This document shows positions 36,733 through 45,266 of a stretch of DNA of 64,000 bases, piece by piece. The notes beneath the pieces were generated by a model. That model ran no database searches and was not told the DNA's origin. It worked only from the letters and a program-made list of their open reading frames with translations. The number at the start of each line of letters is the position of its first letter. The stretch's first letter is position 1. The position numbers and the translations under genes were made by a program. Source of the DNA: Myxococcus eversor (GTDB taxonomy: Bacteria > Myxococcota > Myxococcia > Myxococcales > Myxococcaceae); assembly GCF_010894455.1 (NCBI RefSeq), contig NZ_JAAIXY010000013.1, positions 186,001 to 250,000 on the forward strand, given 5' to 3'.

Positions 36733-38294
36733 CCTTGCTTCCCTGGGCGTTCCTGGCGCTCGCTTCCGTGTCCCAGGTGTCCTCCGTCGTCATCTATCGA
36801 GACCGTGCCCAGGTGACCCGCTCGACGGAGGTGGCCTGTCAGGGAGCCACCACCGTCGTCTTCGAGCGGGCGCCCGGGTCCGCATCCCGGGAGAGCTTTC
36901 GTGCTCGCGCGACGGGGGCCACCTTGGAGGGCCTCACCGCCGAGCGCCGGACGCTCGAGAGGGAGCTCGCGCCCGAGCGGGAGAAATGGGAGGCGCGGGG
37001 AATCGCGCTCGGGCGCGAGCAGGCGGTATTGGACGCGGCGGAGGCCCAGGCGCGGGAGCTGTCGCGACTGTCGCAGGGCTACACGGACGTGGCCGTGGCG
37101 CGAGTCACCCGTGAGCTGACCGGGCCCAGGCCAGACACGAGCACCTGGGCCGCCGCCTTCGACGCGGCGCTGGCCGTGCGGCTGCGCGCGGTGAAGGAGG
37201 CAGGGGACCTGGCGGAGCGGAGGCGCGAGCTGGAGCAGCGCCGCGCCGAGGTGGACGTGGAGCTCGCTCGCCTGCGCGAACAGGGGGCCCGTGACGAGCA
37301 TCACGTGGAGGTGCGCCTGTCCTGCCCCCAGGGGAAGCACACGCGCGTGGAGCTGACCTACCTGGTGGGCGGCGTGTCCTGGGTGCCGAGCTACGAGGCC
37401 CGGGCGAACGAGGCGGAGGGACTCGTGGAGCTGACGTCACTGGCCACGGTGCGGCAGTGGACGGGGGAGGGGTGGACGGGCGCGAAGCTCTTCCTCTCCA
37501 CGGCGCTGCCGCGACAGGACGCCACGCCGCCGGAGGTGTCACCCTTGCTCGTGCACGCCACGAAGCAGCCGAAGGAGCGCAAGGTGCTGGTGCCGCGCGA
37601 GGAGCAGGTCCGGCACGTGGAGACGGCTGGCGAGACGAGCACTTCGGAGTCCCTGTCGGGTTTGACCGTGAAGTCTCAAGGCGTGTCCGTGCAGTGGGAG
37701 GCGCTGGAGGCGACGCGGGTGCCGGGGGACGGCAGCGCGGTGCGGGTGATGCTGGGGCGTCACTCGCTCCCGGCGAGGTTCTCCTGGCGCACGGTGCCCA
37801 AGCTGCATCCGGTGGTGTTTCGAGTGGCGCGGCTCTCCAACACCACGAACTTCCCCCTGCTGCCAGGTGAGGTCAGCCTCTTCCGCGACACGGGCTATCT
37901 GGGGCGCCAGTGGGTGGAGCGCGTCGCGGGGGGGATGCCCTTCGACCTGACCTTCGGTCTGGCGGAAGGACTGCGAGTGAAGCGAACCGCGATGCAGGAG
38001 GTGGGACGGGCGGGCCTCTTCGGTGGCAAGCATCGCTTCCGCTACGCCTATCGCTTCCTGCTTTCCAATCTGGGCACGGGGACGGAGACGGTGGAGCTGT
38101 CCGAGCACCTTCCCGTCTCCGAGCTGGAAGACGTGAAGGTGGAGGTGGAGCCGGAGTCCTCGAGGGACTGCGCACCCGCCGATGCCGATGGCCTCACCCT
38201 CTGCCGGGTGACGCTGGAGGCCGGGCAGGCGCGCACCGTGGACCTCGCCTTCCACGTGGATGCGCCGTCCAGCTACGACGCCGGCAGGATGTAG
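36729..38294 (+). CDS. DUF4139 family exported protein
   Basis: 521 residues; the start overlaps the stop of the previous gene (ATGA), so the pair is translationally coupled. Signal-peptide-like MTLLPWAFLALASVSQ. DUF4140-type VVIYRDRAQVTRST, a ~150-residue coiled coil rich in Glu/Arg/Leu, then DUF4139 with YLVGGVSWVPSYEARA, GEGWTGAKLFLSTALP, and a late RYAYRFLLSNLGTGTETVEL. Typical length and order without insertion. It is a probable partner of the upstream protein, since products of the two adjacent paralogues may form a heteromer. Function not established. Confidence 0.82.
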   Translation: MTLLPWAFLALASVSQVSSVVIYRDRAQVTRSTEVACQGATTVVFERAPGSASRESFRARATGATLEGLTAERRTLERELAPEREKWEARGIALGREQAVLDAAEAQARELSRLSQGYTDVAVARVTRELTGPRPDTSTWAAAFDAALAVRLRAVKEAGDLAERRRELEQRRAEVDVELARLREQGARDEHHVEVRLSCPQGKHTRVELTYLVGGVSWVPSYEARANEAEGLVELTSLATVRQWTGEGWTGAKLFLSTALPRQDATPPEVSPLLVHATKQPKERKVLVPREEQVRHVETAGETSTSESLSGLTVKSQGVSVQWEALEATRVPGDGSAVRVMLGRHSLPARFSWRTVPKLHPVVFRVARLSNTTNFPLLPGEVSLFRDTGYLGRQWVERVAGGMPFDLTFGLAEGLRVKRTAMQEVGRAGLFGGKHRFRYAYRFLLSNLGTGTETVELSEHLPVSELEDVKVEVEPESSRDCAPADADGLTLCRVTLEAGQARTVDLAFHVDAPSSYDAGRM

Positions 38295-38345
38295 GAGGCG
38301 AGGGGCCGTTTACATTTCAAGGCGCCTGGAATCACATCCACGCCC

Positions 38346-38933
38346 ATGACGCCCCTGCTTCCGGACCCTGATGAAGAGCTGGATGAGCGCAACCCGCTGG
38401 TCATCACCGCCGATGACCTGCTCAACGGCGACGAGTGCGGGGCGCTGGTGGCGCGAATCGAGGAGGCCGGGCCGACGGCGGCGCCCATCACCACGGCCGC
38501 TGGCTTCGTGATGCGGCCCGACATCCGGAACAACACCCGGGTGATGTTCGACGACCATGAGCTGGCGGACCTGCTGTTCCAGCGAATCAAGCCCCACGTC
38601 CCACCGCGGCTGGAGCGCGAGTGGGAGCTGTGTGGGACGAACGAGCGTCTGCGCTGCTACCGCTACGAGGCGGGGCAATACTTCGCCCCGCATTTCGACG
38701 GGGCCTTCGTGCGGCATCGCGATGAGCGAAGCCTGCTCACCTTCATGGTCTACCTGAATGACGGCGCGCATGGAGGCGCGACGAACTTCCTCTACCTCGG
38801 GCGCTCCGTGACGCCGCGCACGGGCGCCGCGCTGCTCTTCAACCACCACCTGTACCACGAGGGGGCGGAAGTCACGGCGGGCCTGAAGTACGTGCTGCGC
38901 ACGGACCTGATGTACCGGCGCATCCGCGCATGA
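38346..38933 (+). CDS. Prolyl 4-hydroxylase-like 2OG-Fe(II) dioxygenase
   Basis: 195 residues. The iron triad is readable: His116 and Asp118 (FAPHFDGAF) and His171 (YHEGAEV), with Lys181 as likely 2-oxoglutarate-binding residue (GLKYVLRTD). TFMVYLNDGAHGGATNF is the conserved central strand pair of the P4Hc family. It hydroxylates a prolyl or other residue in an unknown protein or small substrate. It is cytoplasmic. It follows the DUF4139 pair after 51 bp, but linkage is not implied. Confidence 0.87.
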   Translation: MTPLLPDPDEELDERNPLVITADDLLNGDECGALVARIEEAGPTAAPITTAAGFVMRPDIRNNTRVMFDDHELADLLFQRIKPHVPPRLEREWELCGTNERLRCYRYEAGQYFAPHFDGAFVRHRDERSLLTFMVYLNDGAHGGATNFLYLGRSVTPRTGAALLFNHHLYHEGAEVTAGLKYVLRTDLMYRRIRA

Positions 38934-38940
38934 GGCACGC

Positions 38941-38972
38941 CCGGCTCCGGAGCCCGAAGGCCCCGGAGCCGG
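38941..38972. terminator. Hairpin between convergent genes
   Basis: CCGGCTCCGG (38941-38950) and CCGGAGCCGG (38963-38972) form a perfect 10-bp stem with a 12-base loop, located between the dioxygenase stop and the stop of the leftward DUF4215 gene. It can serve both strands. Confidence 0.6.
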
Positions 38973-38985
38973 CGGCATTCACGCT

Positions 38986-40758
38986 TCAGCCGAACTCCAC
39001 CCTGCAGGTGGCGCCGCAGCCGTCGTCGTTCTGGACGTTGCCGTCATCGCATTGTTCGCCGGACACGACCTGGACAGTGCCGTCCCCACAGCGAGGCCCC
39101 AGCACGCAGCCCCGTCCGCATTGTCCGTAGCCGCCGTCATTCACTCCGTCGTCGCACTGCTCGCCCACGTCGAGCCTTCCGTTGCCGCAAAGCCTGACGC
39201 ACGCGGTACGGCGGGTGGCGAAGTTGTTGAGGGTGAGCCGGTACGAGGACCCGGTGGTGTAGCGCTCGGCCTGGAACACCGCGACCTCGTAGATACCGCC
39301 GGGACTGAGCCCGAGCCGCGCGGCATGGTTCGACAGGGAGACGGTGCCCTCCTGGGCCGTGTGGACCCCGCCCATGTCGAGCGCCAGGATGCGATTGACG
39401 AACACCCAGATGTCGTCGTCGCCCCGGAAGTCGAGGACCTCGGTGCCCTTGTACTCGAACCAGTAGCGCGTCTCGCTGGTGAAGCTGAAGTTCCGCTGCC
39501 GGACGGGCGTGCCAGAGTCGTTGCGCAGCGGTTCGAGCCCGGCGGCCACCCAGCCCAGGCCGTCCAGCGGGAAGAACCCCGACTGGTCGTAGAGGTACGA
39601 GCCATTCGGCTGCCGGTGGAGCAACAGCTTCGCGACCACCGGCCTGTTCACGAGGTTCGTGTCGACGAACCACTGGGCGAAGGCCGTGGCGCCGTGAGTC
39701 GTGGTGGAGGGCACGCCCTCCTTCGCGTAGTCGGGCTTTCCCGCCGCATTCAGGAGGTTCTTCACGATGCCCGTCTCCTGGCCGTTCTTGTTCTGGAGGT
39801 CGATGTGCCCTCGCGGCAGGGGGCCCGTGGCCTGCAGGTCGTAGCCTCGGAAGTCGCGGTAGACGATGGGGAGCTCCACCACCTCGGGCGGCTCCTGTTC
39901 GATGGACTGGCAGAGAAAGCCCGGCTCCAGGCCGCACGTCGGCGAGCAGCCGTCATGGGCGCGCGTGTTTCCATCGTCGCACTCCTCGGCGGTGCTGCCG
40001 GGCAGCATCACTCCGTCACCGCACGTGGCCTCACAGACGCCGTCGGTGCAGCGAGGCTCCTTCACGCACAGCGGCGAGCACCCGTCACCCGTGTTGTTGT
40101 TGCCGTCGTCGCACTGCTCGGTGCCCTCGACGACCTGGTCGCCGCAGGTGGTGGGGCTGCAAGGCTGGCCAATGACAGGGCACTTGTAGCCCTGCTCCAG
40201 GCGGCAGGCGTTGTCGCAGCCATCCCCCCGGACGATGTTGCCGTCCTCGCACTCCTCGTCGCCGGCGAGGATGTTGTCGCCACACCCCGCGGCCAGACAG
40301 GCGCGCCCGTCCACCGGGCAAACCCATCCGGGCTCCAGGGCGCAGCTCGAAGCGCAGCCGTCGTTGTTCGTCGTGTTGCCGTCGTCACAGGCTTCGGGAG
40401 GCTCGCGCGTGCCATCGCCGCAGCCGGGGCTTCCCGCGTCGACAGGACCCGCATCGGGTTCAGGCTGGGGCCCAGGGCCTCCATCGTCGGGAGGGCAGGA
40501 GTCCAAGGAGAAGGTGCCGCCAGGGCAGCCGCCGCCGTCACCAGGGCCTCCATCCGAGGGCGTGCCCGAGTCCTCTCCGGAGTCCGGAGTGCCCGCATCG
40601 CCACCGCTGTCGGGCGTGCCGCTGTCTGGATTGGACGCATCCGGGAGGGAGGGACCTGCGTCCTCTCTGGGGGGAGGGTCGTCGTCTCCGCACGCGGAGA
40701 GAGTGAGGAACAGGGCGGCGAGCAGGGCGCTCAGCGGCCGTGAATGCACACGAGTCAT
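38986..40758 (-). CDS. DUF4215 / fibro-slime lipoprotein
   Basis: 590 residues from MTRVHSRPL (ATG at 40758; ATG at 40764 also possible), with lipobox LTLSAC. A disordered Asp/Ser/Gly/Pro linker follows. Six or more DUF4215 repeats (CDDGN-x-x-x-x-DGC-x-x-x-C) then alternate with a fibro-slime/PA14-like domain, in which NFSFTSETRYWFEYKGTEVLDFRGDDDIWVFVN and LALDMGGVHTAQ are diagnostic. Two more DUF4215 units end the protein. This is typical of large myxobacterial extracellular matrix or slime proteins; the repeats probably hold Ca or disulfides. No catalytic residues are known. Confidence 0.85.
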   Translation of the reverse strand: MTRVHSRPLSALLAALFLTLSACGDDDPPPREDAGPSLPDASNPDSGTPDSGGDAGTPDSGEDSGTPSDGGPGDGGGCPGGTFSLDSCPPDDGGPGPQPEPDAGPVDAGSPGCGDGTREPPEACDDGNTTNNDGCASSCALEPGWVCPVDGRACLAAGCGDNILAGDEECEDGNIVRGDGCDNACRLEQGYKCPVIGQPCSPTTCGDQVVEGTEQCDDGNNNTGDGCSPLCVKEPRCTDGVCEATCGDGVMLPGSTAEECDDGNTRAHDGCSPTCGLEPGFLCQSIEQEPPEVVELPIVYRDFRGYDLQATGPLPRGHIDLQNKNGQETGIVKNLLNAAGKPDYAKEGVPSTTTHGATAFAQWFVDTNLVNRPVVAKLLLHRQPNGSYLYDQSGFFPLDGLGWVAAGLEPLRNDSGTPVRQRNFSFTSETRYWFEYKGTEVLDFRGDDDIWVFVNRILALDMGGVHTAQEGTVSLSNHAARLGLSPGGIYEVAVFQAERYTTGSSYRLTLNNFATRRTACVRLCGNGRLDVGEQCDDGVNDGGYGQCGRGCVLGPRCGDGTVQVVSGEQCDDGNVQNDDGCGATCRVEFG

Positions 40759-41080
40759 CGGCATGGGTGTTTGTGACGTCAGTGGAGGTGGACGCCGGGC
40801 TTGAGAGCCATTGGACGCCAGGCGTGATGGGATGATGCCTCGTCGTGCCGACATCAATGTGTGCTCACCCCGCGCTTCGTCCGGCGGGTCGCACCTGCGC
40901 GCGCCTTCGCCGGGAACCGCGGAGGCGTAGCACGGTAACAGGTGTTACCCCCAATCCGTCGCCCCGGCGGGCGGTATGCCGGTGTGGAGGCTACGTACTT
41001 CCCGCGAGGCCCAGGGAGCGGGCTCGGCGTACCCTGCTTGCGGGGTAAGGGCCCTGCTCCCGGGCGAAGCGGTTACTGGC
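40759..41080. other. Intergenic region, 322 bp
   Basis: Between the start of the DUF4215 gene and the stop of the SDR gene; both are leftward, so this is promoter space for the DUF4215 lipoprotein. The clearest element is a perfect 16-bp palindrome, GGTAACAGGTGTTACC, at 40934-40949. No gene is supported. Confidence 0.5.
40934..40949. promoter_or_regulatory. 16-bp perfect palindrome
   Basis: GGTAACAGGTGTTACC has 7-bp perfect arms around a 2-bp centre. It lies ~180 bp upstream of the DUF4215 start and ~130 bp beyond the SDR stop. It is likely a dimeric regulator site; the regulator is unknown. Confidence 0.4.
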
Positions 41081-42661
41081 TCACCACGCGGTGGGGCGGT
41101 AGTCCTTGAAGAAGTTGCCCCAGGCGTACTCGCCGGTGTTCTCCGCGAAGATGACCGGGTCCACGATGCGGGCCGCGCCGTCAACGATGTCCAGCGGCGG
41201 CTGGAAGTCGAGGTCCTGCACCTTGCGCTCGGAGAACTGCACCGGGTCCTCGTCGGTGACCCAGCCGGTGTCCACGGCGTTCATGTAGATGCGGTCCTTG
41301 GCGTAGTCCGCCGCGGACGTCAGCGTCATCATGTTCAGCGCGGCCTTCGCCATGTTGGTGTGCGGGTGCCGGTCCGTCTTCGTCCCGCGCGAGAAGCTGC
41401 CCTCCATGGCGGACACGTTGACGATGTGGCCGGGCGAGGAGCGCTCGCGCGCCATCAGCGGCTTGAGCTTGCCGCAGAGGATGAAGGGCGCCACCGCGTT
41501 GATGAGGTGGACCTCCAGCATCTCCGCCGTCGTCACGTCCGCCAGCTTCATCCGCCACGAGTTCATGTGGCGCAGGTCCACCTGCTGCTCGTCCGCGTCC
41601 AGCCGGCCCTGGGGGAAGAGGGCGCGCGTGTCGCCCTCCTGCTCCATGGCGTAGGGGAGGAGCGACAGCGCGGCGGACGAGTGGATGCCCAGCGCGGGGT
41701 CGCTGCTGCGCCAGTTCGTCGCGAGAGAAGACGCATCCGTCGTGCCGGCGCCGAGCGCGGGCGCCACCGTCGCGATGCAGGCCTGGTGTCCGGCGAGCAG
41801 CGGGCGAGCGGCTTCCGGCAGCTGGTCCATGCGCAGCTGCTCACCCTCGAGCAGGTGCGCGTAGAAGCCCGGAGGACGGCGGACCGTCTGCGCCGCGTTG
41901 TTGATGAGGATGTCCAGCCGCTGGTGCGTCTGCTCCACGTAGGTGGCGAACAGCTCCACGCTGGGCGCGTGCCGCAGGTCCAACCCGTGGATGTGCAGCC
42001 GGTGGGACCAGTTCGCGAAGTCCGGCTCCAGCACGTAGCGCCGCGCCGCATCCTGGGGGAAGCGCGTCGTCGCGATGACGGTGGCGCCCGAGCGCAGCAG
42101 CATCAGCGAGGCCTGGAAGCCAATCTTCACTCGCGCGCCGGTGATGAGCGCGACCTTGCCCTCCAGGGACGCGCGCTGGGTCCGCTTCGCGTAGTTGAAG
42201 TGCGCGCACTCCAGGCACATGGAGTCATAGAAGAAGTGCAGCTGCCGGAACTCCGCCTTGCACACGTAGCACTTGCGTGGCGTCTCGAGCAGTTGTCCCG
42301 GGTTCTCCTCGGGCGGGGGCGGCAGCAGGGGCACGTTGAGGACGGGCGCCCGGCGCATCAGTCGGATGCGGGTGGACGCCCGGACCTCGCGGTCCTTGGT
42401 CTCCTTCTCCATCCGGCGCTCACGCCGCAAGGCCTTCTCCAACCGCGTCTTCGCCCCACGGTCCGGGTGCACCAGGCGGCCGGCGGCGACCAGGAGAGCG
42501 AGCTTGTCCTCCTCGGGGAGCCGCGTGAGCAGGATGCGGTCCTGCGCCGCGGCCTCGAGGAGCTGGGTGCAGCGACGGACCTCCTCCACCGAGAGCGAGG
42601 GCAGTTCCGTGGGTTCGGTATCAGCGGGGAGTGCGGGCGACGAGGTCTCTGCGTCCTTCAT
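41081..42661 (-). CDS. Atypical SDR with N-terminal zinc ribbon
   Basis: 526 residues, ATG at 42661. A helical N-terminal region (~20-110) is followed by four Cys (131, 134, 149, 152) spaced as a zinc ribbon. The Rossmann fold starts with TGARVKIG (174-181), a variant of TGxxxGIG in which Gly is replaced by Lys, then DILINNAAQ. Ser is present in INVSAMEG, but the expected YxxxK is HPHTNMAK, with the Tyr replaced by Thr and the Lys retained. Standard SDR chemistry is therefore doubtful. The protein may bind NAD(P) as a sensor or act by another mechanism. Monocistronic. Confidence 0.8.
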   Translation of the reverse strand: MKDAETSSPALPADTEPTELPSLSVEEVRRCTQLLEAAAQDRILLTRLPEEDKLALLVAAGRLVHPDRGAKTRLEKALRRERRMEKETKDREVRASTRIRLMRRAPVLNVPLLPPPPEENPGQLLETPRKCYVCKAEFRQLHFFYDSMCLECAHFNYAKRTQRASLEGKVALITGARVKIGFQASLMLLRSGATVIATTRFPQDAARRYVLEPDFANWSHRLHIHGLDLRHAPSVELFATYVEQTHQRLDILINNAAQTVRRPPGFYAHLLEGEQLRMDQLPEAARPLLAGHQACIATVAPALGAGTTDASSLATNWRSSDPALGIHSSAALSLLPYAMEQEGDTRALFPQGRLDADEQQVDLRHMNSWRMKLADVTTAEMLEVHLINAVAPFILCGKLKPLMARERSSPGHIVNVSAMEGSFSRGTKTDRHPHTNMAKAALNMMTLTSAADYAKDRIYMNAVDTGWVTDEDPVQFSERKVQDLDFQPPLDIVDGAARIVDPVIFAENTGEYAWGNFFKDYRPTAW

Positions 42662-42914
42662 TCTCGCGGTGAATATCCCGGAGGCGCCCGCGAAGAAAGG
42701 CCGGCGGTGGCGGAGGGCCCGCCCGGAGAGGAGGCGAGCGGGCCTCCCCGGGACCTGGGGCCACCACCCTGGGCGCGGCGCGGGGCTCCACCGCCTCTCC
42801 GGCGGCCCTCCATTGGCGACCTCGACGTCGGAGGGGGCGAGGGGCCTGGTCAGCGAGCGGGCCGCCCGAGGCGCGGCGGCCCGGACGGGTGGACCGCCGT
42901 CACGCCCGGGGCGG

Positions 42915-43757
42915 TCAGTGCCAGTTGACCCGGCCGCTGCCATTGACGCGGATGGAGCGCACGGAAGCGGAGCCCCACAGGTCCACGTTGCCCGATGCGT
43001 CCAGGGAGACATTCACCGTGCCGCCCTCGACGGTGGCGCTCGCGTCGCCGGAGCCCTCGGAGACCAGGTCCAGGTCCACCGCGCGCAGCTCACGGGCCTC
43101 CAGGTCGCCGCTGCCGTCCATCCTCGCGCTCAACCGGGAGGCGGTGCCCCGCAGCCTCACCAGACCGGAGCCCTCGCTGGTCACGTGCACGTCGCTCGCG
43201 GCGCCCAGCCAGCTCAGCTCTCCGGAGCCCGACAGGGAGAAATCCGCCCGCTCCACGAGCACGGAGTCCGGCATGCACATCACCACCCGGCCGGAGCCCT
43301 CCACCTTCGCCTCCACGGTGCGGGCTCCGCCGCAGTAGCGCACGCTTCCCGAGCCCGTCGACTCGAGCCGCACGTGCTCTCCGGACTGTCCGATGAAGCC
43401 CTCCACCGTCATCGAGCCCGAGCCCTCCAGCGTCGCGCCCACCAGCCGCGGCACGGTGATTTCCACCCGCGCGGTGCCCTTGGGGTGGAGGTTGCCGTCC
43501 GTGGTGATGACGAGGGACGCATCCGGGCCCTTGAACACGCGCACGTTGTCCTGGAGGTTGGAGTCCAGCGTCACCTTGAGGCTGGCCGTCTCTCCTTCGC
43601 GCACCACGACGTTCAGCGAGCCTTCATGCACCACTGACTGGAACGCCTCCACCTGGCGCTCCTCGGTGACGGTGTCACCGTTGCCGTGCACGTCGAAGTC
43701 ACTGCACCCCGCAAGCCACCCCGCCGCGAGTACACACGCGGCCATGCGCATCCACAT
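42915..43757 (-). CDS. DUF2807 (GIN-domain) lipoprotein
   Basis: 280 residues from MWMRMAAC (ATG at 43757, with GGAGG seven bases upstream). Lipobox LAGC. The body is a right-handed beta-helix type sequence of short Gly/Ser-rich turns (VEGSGSM, LESTGSGSV, VEGSGRV, SEGSGLV, MDGSGDL) characteristic of DUF2807/GIN domains, whose role is unknown. It lies between the leftward glycosyltransferase and SDR genes and is co-directional with both. Confidence 0.88.
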   Translation of the reverse strand: MWMRMAACVLAAGWLAGCSDFDVHGNGDTVTEERQVEAFQSVVHEGSLNVVVREGETASLKVTLDSNLQDNVRVFKGPDASLVITTDGNLHPKGTARVEITVPRLVGATLEGSGSMTVEGFIGQSGEHVRLESTGSGSVRYCGGARTVEAKVEGSGRVVMCMPDSVLVERADFSLSGSGELSWLGAASDVHVTSEGSGLVRLRGTASRLSARMDGSGDLEARELRAVDLDLVSEGSGDASATVEGGTVNVSLDASGNVDLWGSASVRSIRVNGSGRVNWH

Positions 43758-43826
43758 ATCCTGCCTCCGTTGAGAGTCGCGCGCGCTCACGCGCCGCGGA
43801 TGGAACACCGCGCCCGCGAGAAACTG

Positions 43827-45203
43827 TCACCGGCCCGCGACTTCCGATGAGGGCAGCCGCGCGGAGGCCACCGCCACGCACAGCGTCGCCACGACGAAGT
43901 AGTAGTAATTGCAGAACGCCTGCTTGTTGAAGGCGAAGAAGGTGGCGTACGTGAGCGCCGTGGCGGCGGCGAAGCCCGAGGGGGACCGGGGTGCGCGCCA
44001 CAGGCTCAGGCCCAGGACGACGGCCACCGCGACGAACGGAATCCAGAGCGGAGGGGGCGGATGTCCCCGGACCACCCACGCCGCCAGGTAGCTCAGCGAC
44101 TCCGTGCGAAACGGCTGGTGTACGTGCAGCGCCACCACGCTGTGGAAGAACGCCTTCACGTCTGGCAGGGCGAACGGAAGGCTCACGAGCAGGGCGGTGG
44201 CTCCCGCGCGCCAGAGCAGGCCCCAGAGTCGACGGGGCTCGGGCACCAGGAGGAAGGCCAGCGGCACCAGGAACACGGTGTGCTGCTTGACGGCGAGCAT
44301 CAGCCCGAAGACGTAGGGGAGGGCGCGAGGGAATCGCAGGGCGCAGAAGATGCTCGCCGACAGGAGCATCACCAGGAACGGCTCCGTCCAGGACTGCTCC
44401 AGCACGAAGAAGCCGCGCGGGGTGAGCAGGTAGAGCGCCGCGGCGCCAGCGCCCAGCCGTCCGCCGCGCGCATAGGCCATGAAGCCCGCCGCCAGCGCCG
44501 TGGCCATGAGCTGCGCGCAGCGCGGGTCTCCCGCCAGCGCGCGGCCGAGTGTCGCGAACAGCAGGCTCAGGGGCGGATAGGGAAAGCCGAACAACAGGCG
44601 CCCGTCCTTCACCAGCCCGTCCCCGTACCAGAGCGAATGGCCGTAGATGTTGGGGAAGGTCATCGCGAACGGGTTGCCGCCGCGCAGCAGCTCGTCCGCG
44701 CCCTGGACCTGGAACACGAAGACGTCGATGTGAGGCGCCGGGGCATGCCGGAGAATCCATCCTCCCAGCAGCAGGTACACCCCCAACAGCACGGGCACTC
44801 CCACCTGGCGCAGTCGCTCCGGGCCCACCAGCAGCGCTCCCGAGACGAGCGCCGCGGTGGCCAGGCGCTCATGGAAGGGGGCGAAGGGCCAGGGGCCGTT
44901 GAGCCGCAGCGAGGCCGCGGGGTAGTCCGACAGCAGGGCCTGGAGTTGCAACAGCAGCGCGACGCCCACGAGCAGCGCGAGCACCGGCTCCGCCCACGTC
45001 CAGGGACGGCGCAGGCCCGGGCCGACCACCGCGAAGAGGCTCAGGCCCAGGCACAGGGTGAGGCCTCGAAGGGAGTCCTCGCGGAGCGTGCCATTGGTGA
45101 GCTGGAGCGTCAGGGCCAGCACCAAGGCCGCCGCCAGACAGAAGACAGGCAGCCGCCAGGGGTCCGTGGGTGAGGGCGCGAGGTGGGCCGGCGTTGACTC
45201 CAT
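43827..45203 (-). CDS. Polytopic membrane glycosyltransferase (DUF2029/GT87-like)
   Basis: 458 residues from MESTPAHL (ATG at 45203), with about ten hydrophobic transmembrane segments. The first periplasmic loop carries HIDVFVFQVQGADELLRGGNPF with the acidic residue typical of GT-C glycosyltransferases that use lipid-linked sugars, followed by FGFPYPPLSLLF and LEQSWTEPFLVMLL. It probably transfers mannose or another sugar in the envelope. The acceptor is not known. The following DUF2807 gene starts 69 bp downstream. Confidence 0.8.
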   Translation of the reverse strand: MESTPAHLAPSPTDPWRLPVFCLAAALVLALTLQLTNGTLREDSLRGLTLCLGLSLFAVVGPGLRRPWTWAEPVLALLVGVALLLQLQALLSDYPAASLRLNGPWPFAPFHERLATAALVSGALLVGPERLRQVGVPVLLGVYLLLGGWILRHAPAPHIDVFVFQVQGADELLRGGNPFAMTFPNIYGHSLWYGDGLVKDGRLLFGFPYPPLSLLFATLGRALAGDPRCAQLMATALAAGFMAYARGGRLGAGAAALYLLTPRGFFVLEQSWTEPFLVMLLSASIFCALRFPRALPYVFGLMLAVKQHTVFLVPLAFLLVPEPRRLWGLLWRAGATALLVSLPFALPDVKAFFHSVVALHVHQPFRTESLSYLAAWVVRGHPPPPLWIPFVAVAVVLGLSLWRAPRSPSGFAAATALTYATFFAFNKQAFCNYYYFVVATLCVAVASARLPSSEVAGR

Positions 45204-45266
45204 GGCGCGCCTTATAGCCCACACGCCTGGACGCGATTCCCGATTGCGAGGGCTCGGGCGTGGCGG

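Noticed and set aside
39052..40743. 563-residue plus-strand open frame opposite the DUF4215 lipoprotein
   Set aside because: Ala/Val/Arg low-complexity shadow; the minus strand has lipobox, Cys repeats and fibro-slime domain.
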